From: Stomoxys calcitrans
Lineage: Eukaryota > Arthropoda > Insecta > Diptera > Muscidae
Direction: 5' to 3'
Length of the DNA stretch: 64,000 nt
Assembly: GCF_963082655.1 (NCBI RefSeq)
Contig: NC_081553.1
Span: 206,671,435 to 206,735,434, forward strand
Both the position numbers and the translations under genes were made by a program. Below, piece after piece: positions 10,025-19,764 of the stretch. How positions within the stretch are numbered: the first letter of the stretch is position 1; every line of letters begins with the position of its first letter. The notes under the pieces are model-generated. The model did not search any database. It was not told the origin of the DNA and saw only the letters and a list, made by a program, of their open reading frames with translations.

Positions 10025-11717
10025 TTGGGTTGCCAAAAAGTAATTGCGGATTTTTCATATAGTCGGCGTGACAAATTTTTTCATAGCTTGTGACTCTGTA
10101 ATTGCATTCTTTCTTCTGTCAGTTATCAGCTGTTACTTTTAGTTTGCTTTAGAAAAAAAGTGTAAAACAGTAAAAAGGCGTTAAGTTCGGCCGGGCCGAA
10201 CTTTGGATACCCACCACCTCGGGTATATATGTAAACCACCTTTCATCAAAATTCGGTGAAAATTTCATACCTTATACTCATATACCTCATACCGATCTGA
10301 ACTATATACGACACGGATGCCGAAAAGCCGAACATAAGTCACTGTGTAAAATTTCAGTGAAATCGAATTATAAATGCGCCTTTTATGGGGTTAAGACTTT
10401 AAATCGAGATATCGGTCTACATGGCAGCTATATCCAAATCTGGACCGATTTGGGCCAAGTTGCATAAACATGTCGAAGAGCCTAACACTAAGCACTGTCC
10501 CAAATTTCCGCGAAATTGAACAATAAATGCCCCTTTTATGGGCCCTAAACCTTAAATCCAGAGATCGGTCTATATAGCAGCTATATTCAAATCTGGACCG
10601 ATCTGGGCAAAAATTGAAGAAGGACGTCGAAGAGCCTAACCAAACTCACTGTCTCAAATTTCAGCGACATCGGACAATAAATGCGTCTTTTATGGTCCCA
10701 AAACCTAAAACCTAGATATCGGTCTATATGGCAGCTATATCCAAATCTGGACCGATATGTGCGATATTGCAGAAGTATATCAAGGGGCTTAACTTAACTC
10801 ACTGTTCCAAATTTCGGGGACATCGGGCAATAAATGAGCATTTTATGGGCCCAAAACCATAAATTAAGAAATCGGTCTATATGGTAGCTATATCCAAATT
10901 TGAACCGATCTGAACCAAATTGAAGAATATGTCAAAGGGCCTAACACATCTCACTGTCTCAAATTTCAGCAAAATCGGATAATGAATGCGGCTATTATGG
11001 GCTTTACACCATAAATCGGAGGATCGATCTATATGGCAGCTATATCCAAATCTGGACCGATCTGGACCAAATTAAAGAAACATGTCAAAGGGCCTAAGGC
11101 AACTCACTGTCCCAAATTTCAGCGAAATCGGACCATAAATGTGGCTTTTATGGGCCTTAGACCCTAAATCGGAGGATCGGTCTATATGGCAGCTATATCC
11201 AAATCTGGACCGATCTGAGCCAAATTGACAAAGGATGTCGAAGGGCCTAACACAACTCACTGTCCCAAATTTCAACAAAATCGGATAATAAATGTGGCTT
11301 TTATGGGCCCAATACCCTAAATCGGCGGATCGGTCTATATGGGGGCTATATCAAGATATAGTCCGATATAGCCCATCTTCGAACTTAACCTGCTTATGGA
11401 CAAAAAAAGAATCTGTGCAAAATTTCAGCTCAATATCTCTATTTTTAAAGACTGTAGCGTGATTTCAACAGACAGACGGACAGACGGACGGATATGGCTA
11501 GATCGTCTTAGATTTTTACGCTGATCAAGAATATATATACTTTATAGGGTCGGAAATGGATATTTCGATGTGTTGCAAACGGAATGACAAAATGAATATA
11601 CCCCCATCCTTCGGTGGTGGTATAAAAAGTATATTTGATTAAATTTCATTCTAAGTTTTATTAAAAATGCATTTACTTTCTTTAAAAAAATCCGCAATTA
11701 CTTTTTAGGCAACCCAA
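10025..11717. mobile_element. Composite: mariner-type MITE carrying a DINE-like element, copy 1
   Basis: The left 140 bases are the 5' half of the MITE (TTGGGTTGCC-AAAAAGTAA) and the last ~90 bases are its 3' half ending AGGCAACCCAA; TA flanks both ends. Between them, in the poly-A of GTGTAAAAAAGTAT, sits a minus-oriented subfamily 1 DINE-like element. Total 1693 bp. The same arrangement occurs at 17874-19723 with different flanks. Confidence 0.88.
10166..11628 (-). mobile_element. DINE-like subfamily 1 inside MITE
   Basis: In plus-strand order: GTAAAAAGGCGTTAAG, hairpin TTCGGCCGGGCCGAA, ATACCCACCACCTCGG, eight or so tandem units with TATATGGCAGCTATATCC, a GACAGACGGACAGACGGACG tract near 11470, the core GATCAAGAATATATATAC, and the outer end CCCCCATCCTTCGGTGGTGG. 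All landmarks of a complete subfamily 1 copy are present. Confidence 0.85.
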
Positions 11718-11810
11718 TAGAATAGCGTTCCAAGCGCCTTGATCTTCTGCGCTCATTCTAAAATCTTTGAAACCAAGTTTCTAGGTGTCTCCCACAGCTT
11801 GATCTTTCCA

Positions 11811-12218
11811 TCAGGCTTTCGGTCTTCGCGGTATGCGAGTACCACCGTGTTTGCCTTCAAAAGACTTCTTTGCTGGAGCTTCTTCATCCATTCCGACAAT
11901 ATAACCTAGCCTACGCAGCCGTTGTATTTCGATGCGTGTAACTATGCCATCGTCGTCATACAGCTCGTGGTTCATATGTCGCCTATATTCTCCGCTAACG
12001 CAAACTGGTCCATACATTTTACGAAGAATCTTTCTCTCAAATACTCCAAGTACTGCCTCATCTGCTTTCACAAGTACCCATGCTTCAAAACCGTATAGCA
12101 GCATGGGCAGTATCAGTGTCTTGTAAAGTGTAGTCTTCGTCTGTGGAGAGGTGGCCTTATTTCTAAACTGCTTACTTAGTCCAAAGTAGCATCTGTTTGC
12201 CAGTATTATTCTTCCCAT
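11811..12218 (-). pseudogene. RTE-like RT C-terminal region
   Basis: An open segment of about 135 codons reads GRIILANRCYFGLSKQFRNK, then TLYKTLILPMLLYGFEAWVL, FERKILRKMYGPV and RLRRLGYIVGMDEEAPAKK. This is the region after the RT palm and thumb in RTE-like elements: the ANRC-FGL block, LILP-LLYG-EAW and the RKILRKM-GPV block are well preserved. It is the best-kept part of the element at 9885-16985. It continues upstream in a different frame toward the RT catalytic block, so frame shifts lie around 12218-12397. Confidence 0.8.
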
Positions 12219-12396
12219 ATCTCAAAACTGGTGTCATTCGTTTCGGTTACGGCGGTGTCGACTTACTGACTGTCTCAAAGTTTTGGTTCCCAACTTTTTC
12301 TATTTTCTTTATCTGCTCGGTTGTGCAAGGCTTTTTGGGAATAGAAACCATCCATATCGTCTTATCTCCATTTACTGCCAGACCCATTTTCACCCA

Positions 12397-12660
12397 CTAT
12401 CTTTCGATTTTTTCAAAGGCTTCAGTTACTACTTCTGGTGACCGACCTATGATATCGATGTCGTCGACATAGGCGAGTAGCCTGTGTTCTCTTGTGATTA
12501 GTGTTCCATATCTATTCACATCTGCATCTCGGATAATCTTCTCCAGCAGGATATTAAAGTGATCACACGATAAGCTGTCTGCAAACTGCAAACTTTGCCC
12601 ATTAACATTCCACTAAGGAACAGGGGCAAACGATAGGCTGTCTCCTTGTCTGAAACCTCG
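12397..12660 (-). pseudogene. RTE-like RT catalytic block with SINE insertion
   Basis: Minus-strand reading gives DSLSCDHFNILLEKIIRD, then LLAYVDDIDIIGRS. YVDD (about 12461-12475) is the catalytic metal-binding motif of reverse transcriptase; the preceding QGDSLS block lines the active site. The QGDSLS coding is split by a 50-bp SINE fragment (12581-12630), with DSLS codons duplicated on both sides. Both aspartates of YVDD are retained, though the gene is otherwise dead. Confidence 0.8.
12581..12630 (-). repeat. 5'-truncated SINE family 1 fragment with target duplication
   Basis: Only the last ~45 bases of the SINE are present (plus strand: TTTGCCCATTAACATTCCAC then AAGGAACAGGGGCAAA). They are flanked by CGATAAGCTGTCT (12568-12580) and CGATAGGCTGTCT (12631-12643), a 13-bp duplication with one mismatch. 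Removing the insert and one duplicate leaves the RT reading intact. Confidence 0.85.
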
Positions 12661-12899
12661 TGTGGTATCAAATGGTTCGGAGAGATTCTTTCCTATTCTA
12701 ACTGAGGAACCCACATCAGCAAGTGTCATCCTCCAAAGTCTTATTAATTTTGCAGGGATACAAAACTCAGACATGGCTAGAGTTACCTTTGAACATAAAG
12801 GAGTATCGGCTTTGTAGTCAACAAAGCGATGGTAGGTGTTGATTTGTCCTTCTCGGGTCTTTTCCAGGATTTGACGCAGTGTGAATATCTGGTCTAGGG

Positions 12900-14420
12900 T
12901 GGATTTATCAGGTCTAAAGCCGCATTGCTAGGGCCCAATTATCTCATTGACTTTAGGTTTTAATCTTTCACACAATACGCTCGAGAGTGTCTTGTATGCG
13001 ATGGGGAGGAGACTTATTCCTCTGTAGCTGGCACATTCCGTCTTGTCTCCTTTCTTGTGTACGGGACATAGTACGTTGAGGTTCCAATCATCGGGTATGC
13101 GTTCTTCTAGCCCGATTGCGCACACAAGCTGATGCATACGCCTTATCAGCGTGTAGCCTCCGGTCTTAAATAGTACAGCGGGTAACCCACCGGCTCCTGC
13201 TGCCTTGTTGTTCTTTAGTCGGGTCACTGCTACTTGGACCGCATTCTGACTAGGAGGTAAACTGTCTATAGCATCATCAGGGATTGGTTCTGCGGTATCC
13301 TCTTCTCTGTCTCCTTTCTGCCAGCTGATACATACGCCTCCGGTCGCCTCCGATCTTAAATAGTTCAGCGGGTAACCCGTCGGCTCCTACTTCCATGTTG
13401 TTCTTTAGTCTGGTCACAGCTACTTGAACCTCATTCTGACTAGGAGGTAAACATGCTATAACATCATCAGGGATTGGTTCTGCGGTATCCTCTTCGCCGC
13501 CAACGTCGGACACTAGCAGTTGGTTAAAATGTTCTTTCCATATCTTCATTACGCTATCTGCATCAGTTATACGAATTCCCACTTTGTCTCAGCAGGAGGC
13601 GGTGCCTGTACCAAAGTCATCGGTTTGATGGCTTTCTTGTTCTAATCAGGTATGCGTTCTTCTCGACAAGCTGAGGCATACGCCCTACCAGCGTGTCGCC
13701 TCCTGTCTTAAATAGTTCAGTAGGCAACCCGTCGGCTCCTGCTGCCTTGTTGTTTTTCTTTCCGGTCACAGCTACTTGGACCTGTTCTTAGTAGGAGGAA
13801 AAAATTCTATACCATCAACAGGGATTGGTTCTGCGGTATCCTCTTCGCCACCAACGTCAGACACTAGCAGTTGGGTTAGATGTTCTTTCCATATCCACAG
13901 CATATTATCTGTGTCAGTTACCAGATTTCCTTCTTTGTCTCTGTGCAGGAGGAAGTGCCTGCACCAAAGTCATCGGTTTGATGGCTTTCTTGTGTACGGG
14001 ACATAGCATGCTGAGGTTCTAATCATGTATGCGTTCTTCTCGACAAGCTGAGGCATACGCCCTACCAGCGTGTCGCCTCCTGTCTTAAATAGTTCAGTAG
14101 GCAACCCGTCGGCTCCTGCTGCCTTGTTGTTTTTCTTTCCGGTCACAGCTACTTGGACCTGTTCTTACTAGGAGGAAAAAATTCTATACCATCAACAGGG
14201 ATTGGTTCTGCGGTATCCTCTTCGCCACCAACTTTAGACACTAGCAGTTGGGTTAGATGTTCTTTCCATATCCACAGCATGTTATCTGTGTCAGTTTCCA
14301 CATTTCCTTCTTTGTCTCTGCAGGAGGATGTGCCTGCACCAAAGCCATTGGTTCTTCTTCTTTGGTAGAATTTCCGTATTCTGACTCCTGTACATCTCAA
14401 TTCGCTTAAACTCACGTCTA
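12900..14420 (-). repeat. Four-fold tandem duplication inside the RT finger region
   Basis: The same coding segment (minus strand: EEDTAEPIPDD, NEVQVAVTRLKNN, GLPAELFKTGG) recurs. The landmark GGATTGGTTCTGCGGTATCC starts at 13281, 13471, 13822 and 14199, giving offsets of 190, 351 and 377 bases. The two rightmost copies are the most alike. The leftmost copy continues into the rest of the RT (LCPVHKKGDKTECASYRGIS, LLPIAYKTLSSVLCERLKP). Confidence 0.85.
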
Positions 14421-14461
14421 TCCATTTCCTTTTTCTTTCTGCGGAATAGAAGTTTCTCCTC

Positions 14462-14875
14462 TCATCTTTTCTTCCGATACCTCTCCTTCATCTGGCGCGT
14501 TGCTACTGGTTGCAGGGTTGCTCTATATGCCACATTCTTGGCTTCAGTAGCATCTCGACATTCTTGGTCGTACCATGGGTTTCTTGGAGGAGGCTGCCGG
14601 TACCCAAGTACGGATTTCGCGGCATTTTCCATGGAGTGGACAATAGTTTGCCACTGCGCCATTATATCATCGGAACAAGGAGTGCTTTCATCAAGCAGTT
14701 GGGTTGGTCGAGTGGAGTATGCCTCTGCCATTTGTTGTGTCTGCAGCTTTTCAATGACCAGCTTCCGTGCAATGTGAGATCGTACTTTTCTCGCCATATA
14801 CAAACGGGTGCTAACCTTTGCCTGCAACAAGGTAGTGATATGAATCTATATTCGCTCCACGGATCAATCGATCTA
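14462..14875 (-). pseudogene. RTE-like endonuclease end and linker
   Basis: From the right, the minus strand reads RGANIDSYHYLVAGK and continues as VSTRLYMARKVRSHIARKLV, LVIEKLQTQQMAEAYSTRP, NPWYDQECRDATEAKN and ATRQMKERYRKKR. The start is the last catalytic block of the APE-type endonuclease, normally S-D-H; here the codon is TAT, so Asp is replaced by Tyr. The rest is the basic linker between endonuclease and RT. A frame change follows AGK. Confidence 0.75.
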
Positions 14876-15111
14876 TTGTTGCCCAAAAAGTAATTGCGGA
14901 TTTTTCATATAGTCGGCGTTGACAAATTTTTTCACAGCTTGTGACTCTGTAATTGCATTCTTTCTTCTGTCAGTTATCAGCTGTTACTTTTAGCTTGCTT
15001 TAGAAAAAAAAGTGTTAAAAAAGTATATTTGATTAAAGTTCATTCTAAGTTTTATTAAAAATGCATTTACTTTCTTTTAAAAAATCCGCAATTACTTTTT
15101 GGGCAACCCAA
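14876..15111. mobile_element. Mariner-type MITE, copy 3, inside RTE-like endonuclease
   Basis: A 236-bp MITE flanked by TA. The left terminal repeat has lost two Gs (TTGTTGCCC). It splits the endonuclease coding between VLDV and DRLIRGAN; removing it with one TA restores the reading frame exactly. Confidence 0.9.
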
Positions 15112-15113
15112 TA

Positions 15114-15227
15114 CATCTAGCACGCTGTATGAATGCCTACCATCTATCACAACGTGATCAATTTGGTTTCTCGTGTTTTGATCGAGTGACAGCCCATATG
15201 AATGTTTGTCCGATGTGGCTTTGTGAA
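15114..15227 (-). pseudogene. RTE-like endonuclease middle segment
   Basis: Minus-strand reading gives NIHKATSDKHSYGLSLDQNT then RNQIDHVVIDGRHSYSVLDV. The QIDHVVIDGRH block is the conserved segment before the final catalytic SDH motif of RTE-type endonucleases. It is isolated by the DINE-like insertion at 15228-16703 and the MITE at 14876-15111. Confidence 0.8.
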
Positions 15228-16703
15228 TATTTTTATACCCTCCACCATAAGATGGGGGTATACTAATTTCGTCATTCTGATTGTAACTACTCGAAATATT
15301 CGTCTGAGACCCCATAAAGTATATATATTCTTGATCGTCGCGAAATTTTATGTCGATCTAGCCATGTCCGTCCGTCTGTCCGTCCGTCCGTCTGTCTGTC
15401 GAAAGCACGCTAACTTCCGAAGGTGGAAAGCTAGCCGCTTGAAATTTTGCACAAATACTTCTTATTAGGTAGGTCGGTTGGTATTGTAAATGGGCCATAT
15501 CGGTCCATGTTTTGATATAGCTGCCATATAAACCGATCTTGGGTCTTGACTTCTTGAGCCTCTAGAGTGCGCAATTCTTATCCGATTGGGATAAAATTTT
15601 GCACGACGTGTTTTGTTATGATATCCAACAACTGTGCCAAGTATGGTTCAAATCGGTCCATAACCTGATATAGCTGCCATATAAACCGATCATGGGTCTT
15701 GACTTCTTGAGTCTCTAGAGTGCGCAATTCTTATCCGATTGGAATGAAATTTTGCACGACGTGTTTTGTTATAATATCCATCAACTGTGCCAAGTATGTT
15801 TCAAATCTGTCTACAACCCGATATAGCTGCCATATAAACCGATCTTGGGTCTTGACTTCTTGAGCCTCTAGAGTGCGCAATTCTTATCCGATTAGAATGA
15901 AATTTTGCACGACGTGTTTTGTTATTGTATCCAACAACTGTGTTAAGTATGGTTCAAATCGGATCATAACCTGATATAGCTGCCATATAAACCGATCTTG
16001 GGTCTTGACTTCTTGAGCCTCTAGAGTGCACAATTCTTCTCCGATTTGAATGAATTTTGGCACGTAGTATTTTGTTATGACATCCAATAACTGTGCCAAG
16101 TATGGCTCAAATCGGTCCATAACCTGATATAGCTGTCATATAAACAGATCTGGGGATTTTACTTCTTGAGCTTCTAGAGGGCCCAATTCCTATCCGATTT
16201 GGCTGAAATTTTGCATGACGTATTTTATTTTTACTTTCAACAACTGTGTCAAATAACGTTCAAATCGGTCCGTAACCTGATATGGCTGCCATATAAACCG
16301 ATCTGGGATCTTGACTTCTTGATCCCTAGAGGTCGCAATTATTATCCGATATGCCTGAAATTTTGAACGACGGATCCTCTCATGACCATCAACAAACGTG
16401 TTTATTATGGTCTGAATCGGTCTATTGCCCGATACAGCTCCCATATAAATCGTTCTCTCTATTTTACTTCTTGAGCCCCCAATGGGCGAATTGGCTGAAA
16501 TTGTACACAGGTCTCCAACATATAATTTAATTGTGGTCCGAACCGGACCATATCTTGATATCGCTCTAATAGCAGAGCAAATCTTTTCTTATATCCTTTT
16601 TTGCCTAAGAAGAGATGCCGGGAAAAGAACTCGACAAATGCGATCCATGGTGGAGGGTATATAAGATTCGGCCCGGCCGAACTTAGCACGCTTTTACTTG
16701 TTG
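15228..16703 (+). mobile_element. DINE-like subfamily 2, complete, inside RTE-like element
   Basis: It shows every landmark of the 7357-8861 copy: TTATACCCTCCACCATAAGA, core with AAAGTATATATATTCTTGA, a shorter (GTCY)n at 15367-15401, units of about 154 bp, and the end GAGGGTATATAAGATTCGG with hairpin and AGCACGCTTTTACTTGTT. It inserted just after the GDFNA motif of the endonuclease. Confidence 0.85.
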
Positions 16704-16985
16704 TCGCATTAAAATCTCCCAGAACGATTTTTATATCATGGGCGGGGCAGCGGTTATATTCTCTCTCTAGGCGTTCGTAGAAAATATCCTAGGTCTGCTC
16801 GTCTTTGTCTTCCGTCGGGGCATGGGCACAAATAAAGCTGATGTTGAAGAATTTTCGCTTTTATGCGGATTGTGGCTAGCCTCTCATCCGCCGGAGTAAA
16901 GCTGGAGGCAAGGTGTTTCAGTCTCCAACTAACCACAAATCCACAGCCAAATTCATGCCTCGTGTTATGGCAGCTATGGCATAGT
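16704..16985 (-). pseudogene. RTE-like endonuclease N-terminal segment with GDFNA
   Basis: Minus strand reads NLAVDLWLVGD-like sequence in one frame and HEFGCGFVVSWRLKHLAS, DERLATIRIKAKILQHQLYL, DLGYFLRTPRERI and HDIKIVLGDFNA in others. GDFNA (about 16706-16720) is the central catalytic block of APE-type endonucleases. It parallels 2290-2540. Frame shifts are present. Upstream the TWNIRTL start is missing, replaced by a DINE-like fragment at about 17021. Confidence 0.75.
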
Positions 16986-17020
16986 TTTTCACCGTTTGGT
17001 GTTGTAGTGACGCCATTATC

Positions 17021-17276
17021 AAAATATAGTCCAGGTTAAAATATAGCTCCGACAATATATCCTTCACCCGATATGGCCATTTAAGTCTGTAGTGGCCACA
17101 ATTTAGGTCCTATCGTAAGAAAATCTTAAAAGTTTCCATTCAATATTTCAATAGGTATGCAAAATAAAAGTCTGAATAGATTTCAACACAAGTTCCATGT
17201 ATTGAAAGTAGTACCTATTCTCGGTGGGCTTTATATAGTCGGTACCGCCCGACTTTTGCCTTTCTTTACTGGTTTT
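17021..17276 (+). mobile_element. DINE-like subfamily 3 3' fragment
   Basis: Ends with TCGGTGGGCTTTATATAGTC, hairpin AGTCGGTACCGCCCGACT and TTTGCCTTTCTTTACTGG, the complement of the end at 5569. The upstream part has AAAATATAGCTCCGACAATA-like unit sequence. Confidence 0.55.
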
Positions 17277-17873
17277 GCATGGGTTTGTGGGAAATTCGCA
17301 ACAAAACTTTAAAAATGTGATCAAGTTTAGATTTTGTGCCAATACAGCGATATTTAGCGCAAAAATTTTCTTTTCTTTTTGTTTGAAATATTCCTTTAAT
17401 ATTTAACCCACCGTTTTGCAATCACTGTGGCATATTCATTTGCTGATATTTACATTTCTTTCATATATTTTTTTTTATTGTTTTTAGTGCGTATAAAAAC
17501 TGTCCAATAATGTCTGAATACGCAGAGCACCGACTCAGAATTGTATGGAAGACTTCAAACAAAAGATGAAATTGAAATGAAAGGCTTTCCCCAACCGGCT
17601 ACCCAAAGCAACACTAGCGGCAATACAATAAACTACCTTTGGCAGATGAACGATTATGTGTGTGGGGCGGAGGGGACGTACACATAACATCAAAGAGTGT
17701 GAGTGTATGCGTGTGTGTGTGTGTTTCAACGATTCAAAACCATAACATATAACAAAGAATACAAACCGAAAAAAGTATTGATGTAGGATACACTAAAGCA
17801 CAGGAATGGTAAGACATTGAAGATTTTACTAAAACTTCCATACACACTTAAAAAAAAATTCATACACATTATA
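17277..17873. other. Non-repetitive AT-rich interval
   Basis: No gene seen. It contains a (GT)n run at 17711-17724 and A/T homopolymers. Ends at the TA target of the composite element. Confidence 0.45.
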
Positions 17874-19723
17874 TTGGGTTGCCCAAAAAGTAATTGCGGA
17901 TTTTTCATATAGTCCGTGTTGACAAATTTTTTCACAGCTTGTGACTCTGTAATTGCATTCTTTTTTCTGTCAGTTATCAGCTGTTACTTTTAGCTTGCTT
18001 TAGAAAAAAAGTGTAAACAAGTAAAAGGGCGTTAAGTTCGGCCGGGCCGAACTTTGGATACCCACCACCTCGGGTATATATGTAAACCACCTTTCATCAA
18101 AATTCGGTGAACATTTCATACCTTATTCTCATATACCTCATACTGATCTGAACTATATACGACACGGATGTCGAAAAGCCGAACATAAGTCACTGTGTCA
18201 AATTTCAGTAAAATCGGATTATAAATGCGCCTTTTATGGGGCCAAGACTTTAAATCGAGATATCGGTCTACATGTCAGCTATATCCAAATCTGGACCGAT
18301 TTGGGCCAAGTTGCATAAACATGTCGAGGAGCCTAACACTAAGCACTGTCCCAAATTTCGGCGAAATTGGACAAAAAATGCCCCTTTTGTGGGCCCTAAA
18401 CCTTAAATCCAGAGATCGGTCTATATGGCAGCTATATTCAAATCTGGACCGATCTGGGCAAAATTGAAGAAGGACGTCGAAGAGCCTAACCAAACTCACT
18501 GTCTCAAATTTCAGCGACATCGGACAATAAATGCGTCTTTTATGGTCCCAAAACCTAAAACCTAGATATCGGTCTATATGGCAGCTATATCCAAATCTGT
18601 ACCGATATGTGCGATATTGCAGAAGTATATCAAGGGGCTTAACTTAACTCACTGTTCCAAATTTCGGGGACATCGGGCAATAAATGAGCATTTTATGGGC
18701 CCAAAACCATAAATTAAGAAATCGGTCTATATGGTAGCTATATCCAAATTTGAACCGATCTGAACCAAATTGAAGAAATATGTCAAAGGGCCTAACACAT
18801 CTCACTGTCCTAAATTTCAGCAAAATCGGATAATGAATGCGGCTATTATGGGCTTTACACCATAAATCGGAGGATCGATCTATATGGCAGCTATATCCAA
18901 ATCTGGACCGATCTGAGCCAAATTAACGAAGGATGTTGATGGGCCTTACACAATTCACTGCCCCGAATTTCATCAAAATCGGATAATAAATGTGGCTTTT
19001 ATGGGCCTTAGACCCTAAATCGGAGGATCGGTCTATATGGCAGCTATATCCAAATCTGGACCGATCTGGACCAAATTAAAGAAACATGTCAAAGGGCCTA
19101 AGACAACTCACTGTCCCAAATTTCAGCGAAATCGGACCATAAATGTGGCTTTTATGGGCCTTAGACCCTAAATCGGAGGATCGGTCTATATGGCAGCTAT
19201 ATCCAAATCTGTACCGATCTGAGCCAAATTGACAAAGGATGTCGAAGGGCCTAACACAACTCACTGTCCCAAATTTCAACAAAATCGGATAATAAATGTG
19301 GCTTTTATGGGCTTAAGACCCTAAATCGGCGGATCGGTCTATATGGGGGCTATATCAAGATATAGTCCGATATAGCCCATCTTCGAACTTAACCTGCTTA
19401 TGGACAAAAAAAGAATCTGTGCAAAATTTCAGCTCAATATCTCTATTTTTAAAGACTGTAGCGTGATTTCAACAGACAGACGGACAGACGGACGGACATG
19501 GCTAGATCGTCTTAGATTTTTACGCTGATCAAGAATATATATACTTTATAGGGTCGGAAATGGATATTTCGATGTGTTGCAAACGGAATGACAAAATGAA
19601 TATACCCCCATCCGTCGGTGGTGGGTATAAAAAAGTATATTTGATTAAAGTTCATTCTAAGTTTTATTAAAAAAGCATTTACTTTCTTTTAAAAAATCAG
19701 CAATTACATTTTGGGCAACCCAA
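17874..19723. mobile_element. Composite: mariner-type MITE carrying a DINE-like element, copy 2
   Basis: TA-flanked 1850-bp element with the MITE's left half (17874 to about 18013), a minus-oriented subfamily 1 DINE-like element, and the MITE's right half (from about 19633). The junctions fall in the same poly-A as copy 1 (10025-11717) and internal sequence is nearly identical apart from one additional tandem unit. Flanking sequence is unrelated to copy 1. Confidence 0.88.
18014..19632 (-). mobile_element. DINE-like subfamily 1 inside MITE, with additional unit
   Basis: Same organisation as 10166-11628. An extra unit lies around 18910-19065 (landmarks AATTAACGAAGGATGTTGAT and TTACACAATTCACTGCCCCG), absent in the other composite. 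It ends with GACAGACGGACAGACGGACG near 19480 and CCCCCATCCGTCGGTGGTGG. Confidence 0.85.
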
Positions 19724-19764
19724 TACTTATATTAAAATTTGGATTTATTAGCTTTTATATAAAT

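Larger units (their letters stand above)
9885..16985 (-). pseudogene. RTE-like non-LTR retrotransposon, heavily interrupted
   Basis: The parts run right to left: endonuclease start (16985-16704), rest of the endonuclease (15227-15114 and 14875 onward), linker (to 14462), a reverse transcriptase finger region expanded by tandem duplication (14420-12900), the RT catalytic region with YVDD (12480-12450), the C-terminal region (12218-11811) and a 3' tail (10024-9885, reaching TAACCTTACC-like sequence). Domain order endonuclease-RT without RNase H fits RTE-like non-LTR elements; the clade call is inference from motif style (TWNIRTL, GDFNA, QIDHVVIDGRH, RLKNNKAAGA). Four insertions split it: 10025-11717, 12581-12630, 14876-15111 and 15228-16703. 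Frame shifts and stops show it is inactive. Confidence 0.8.
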
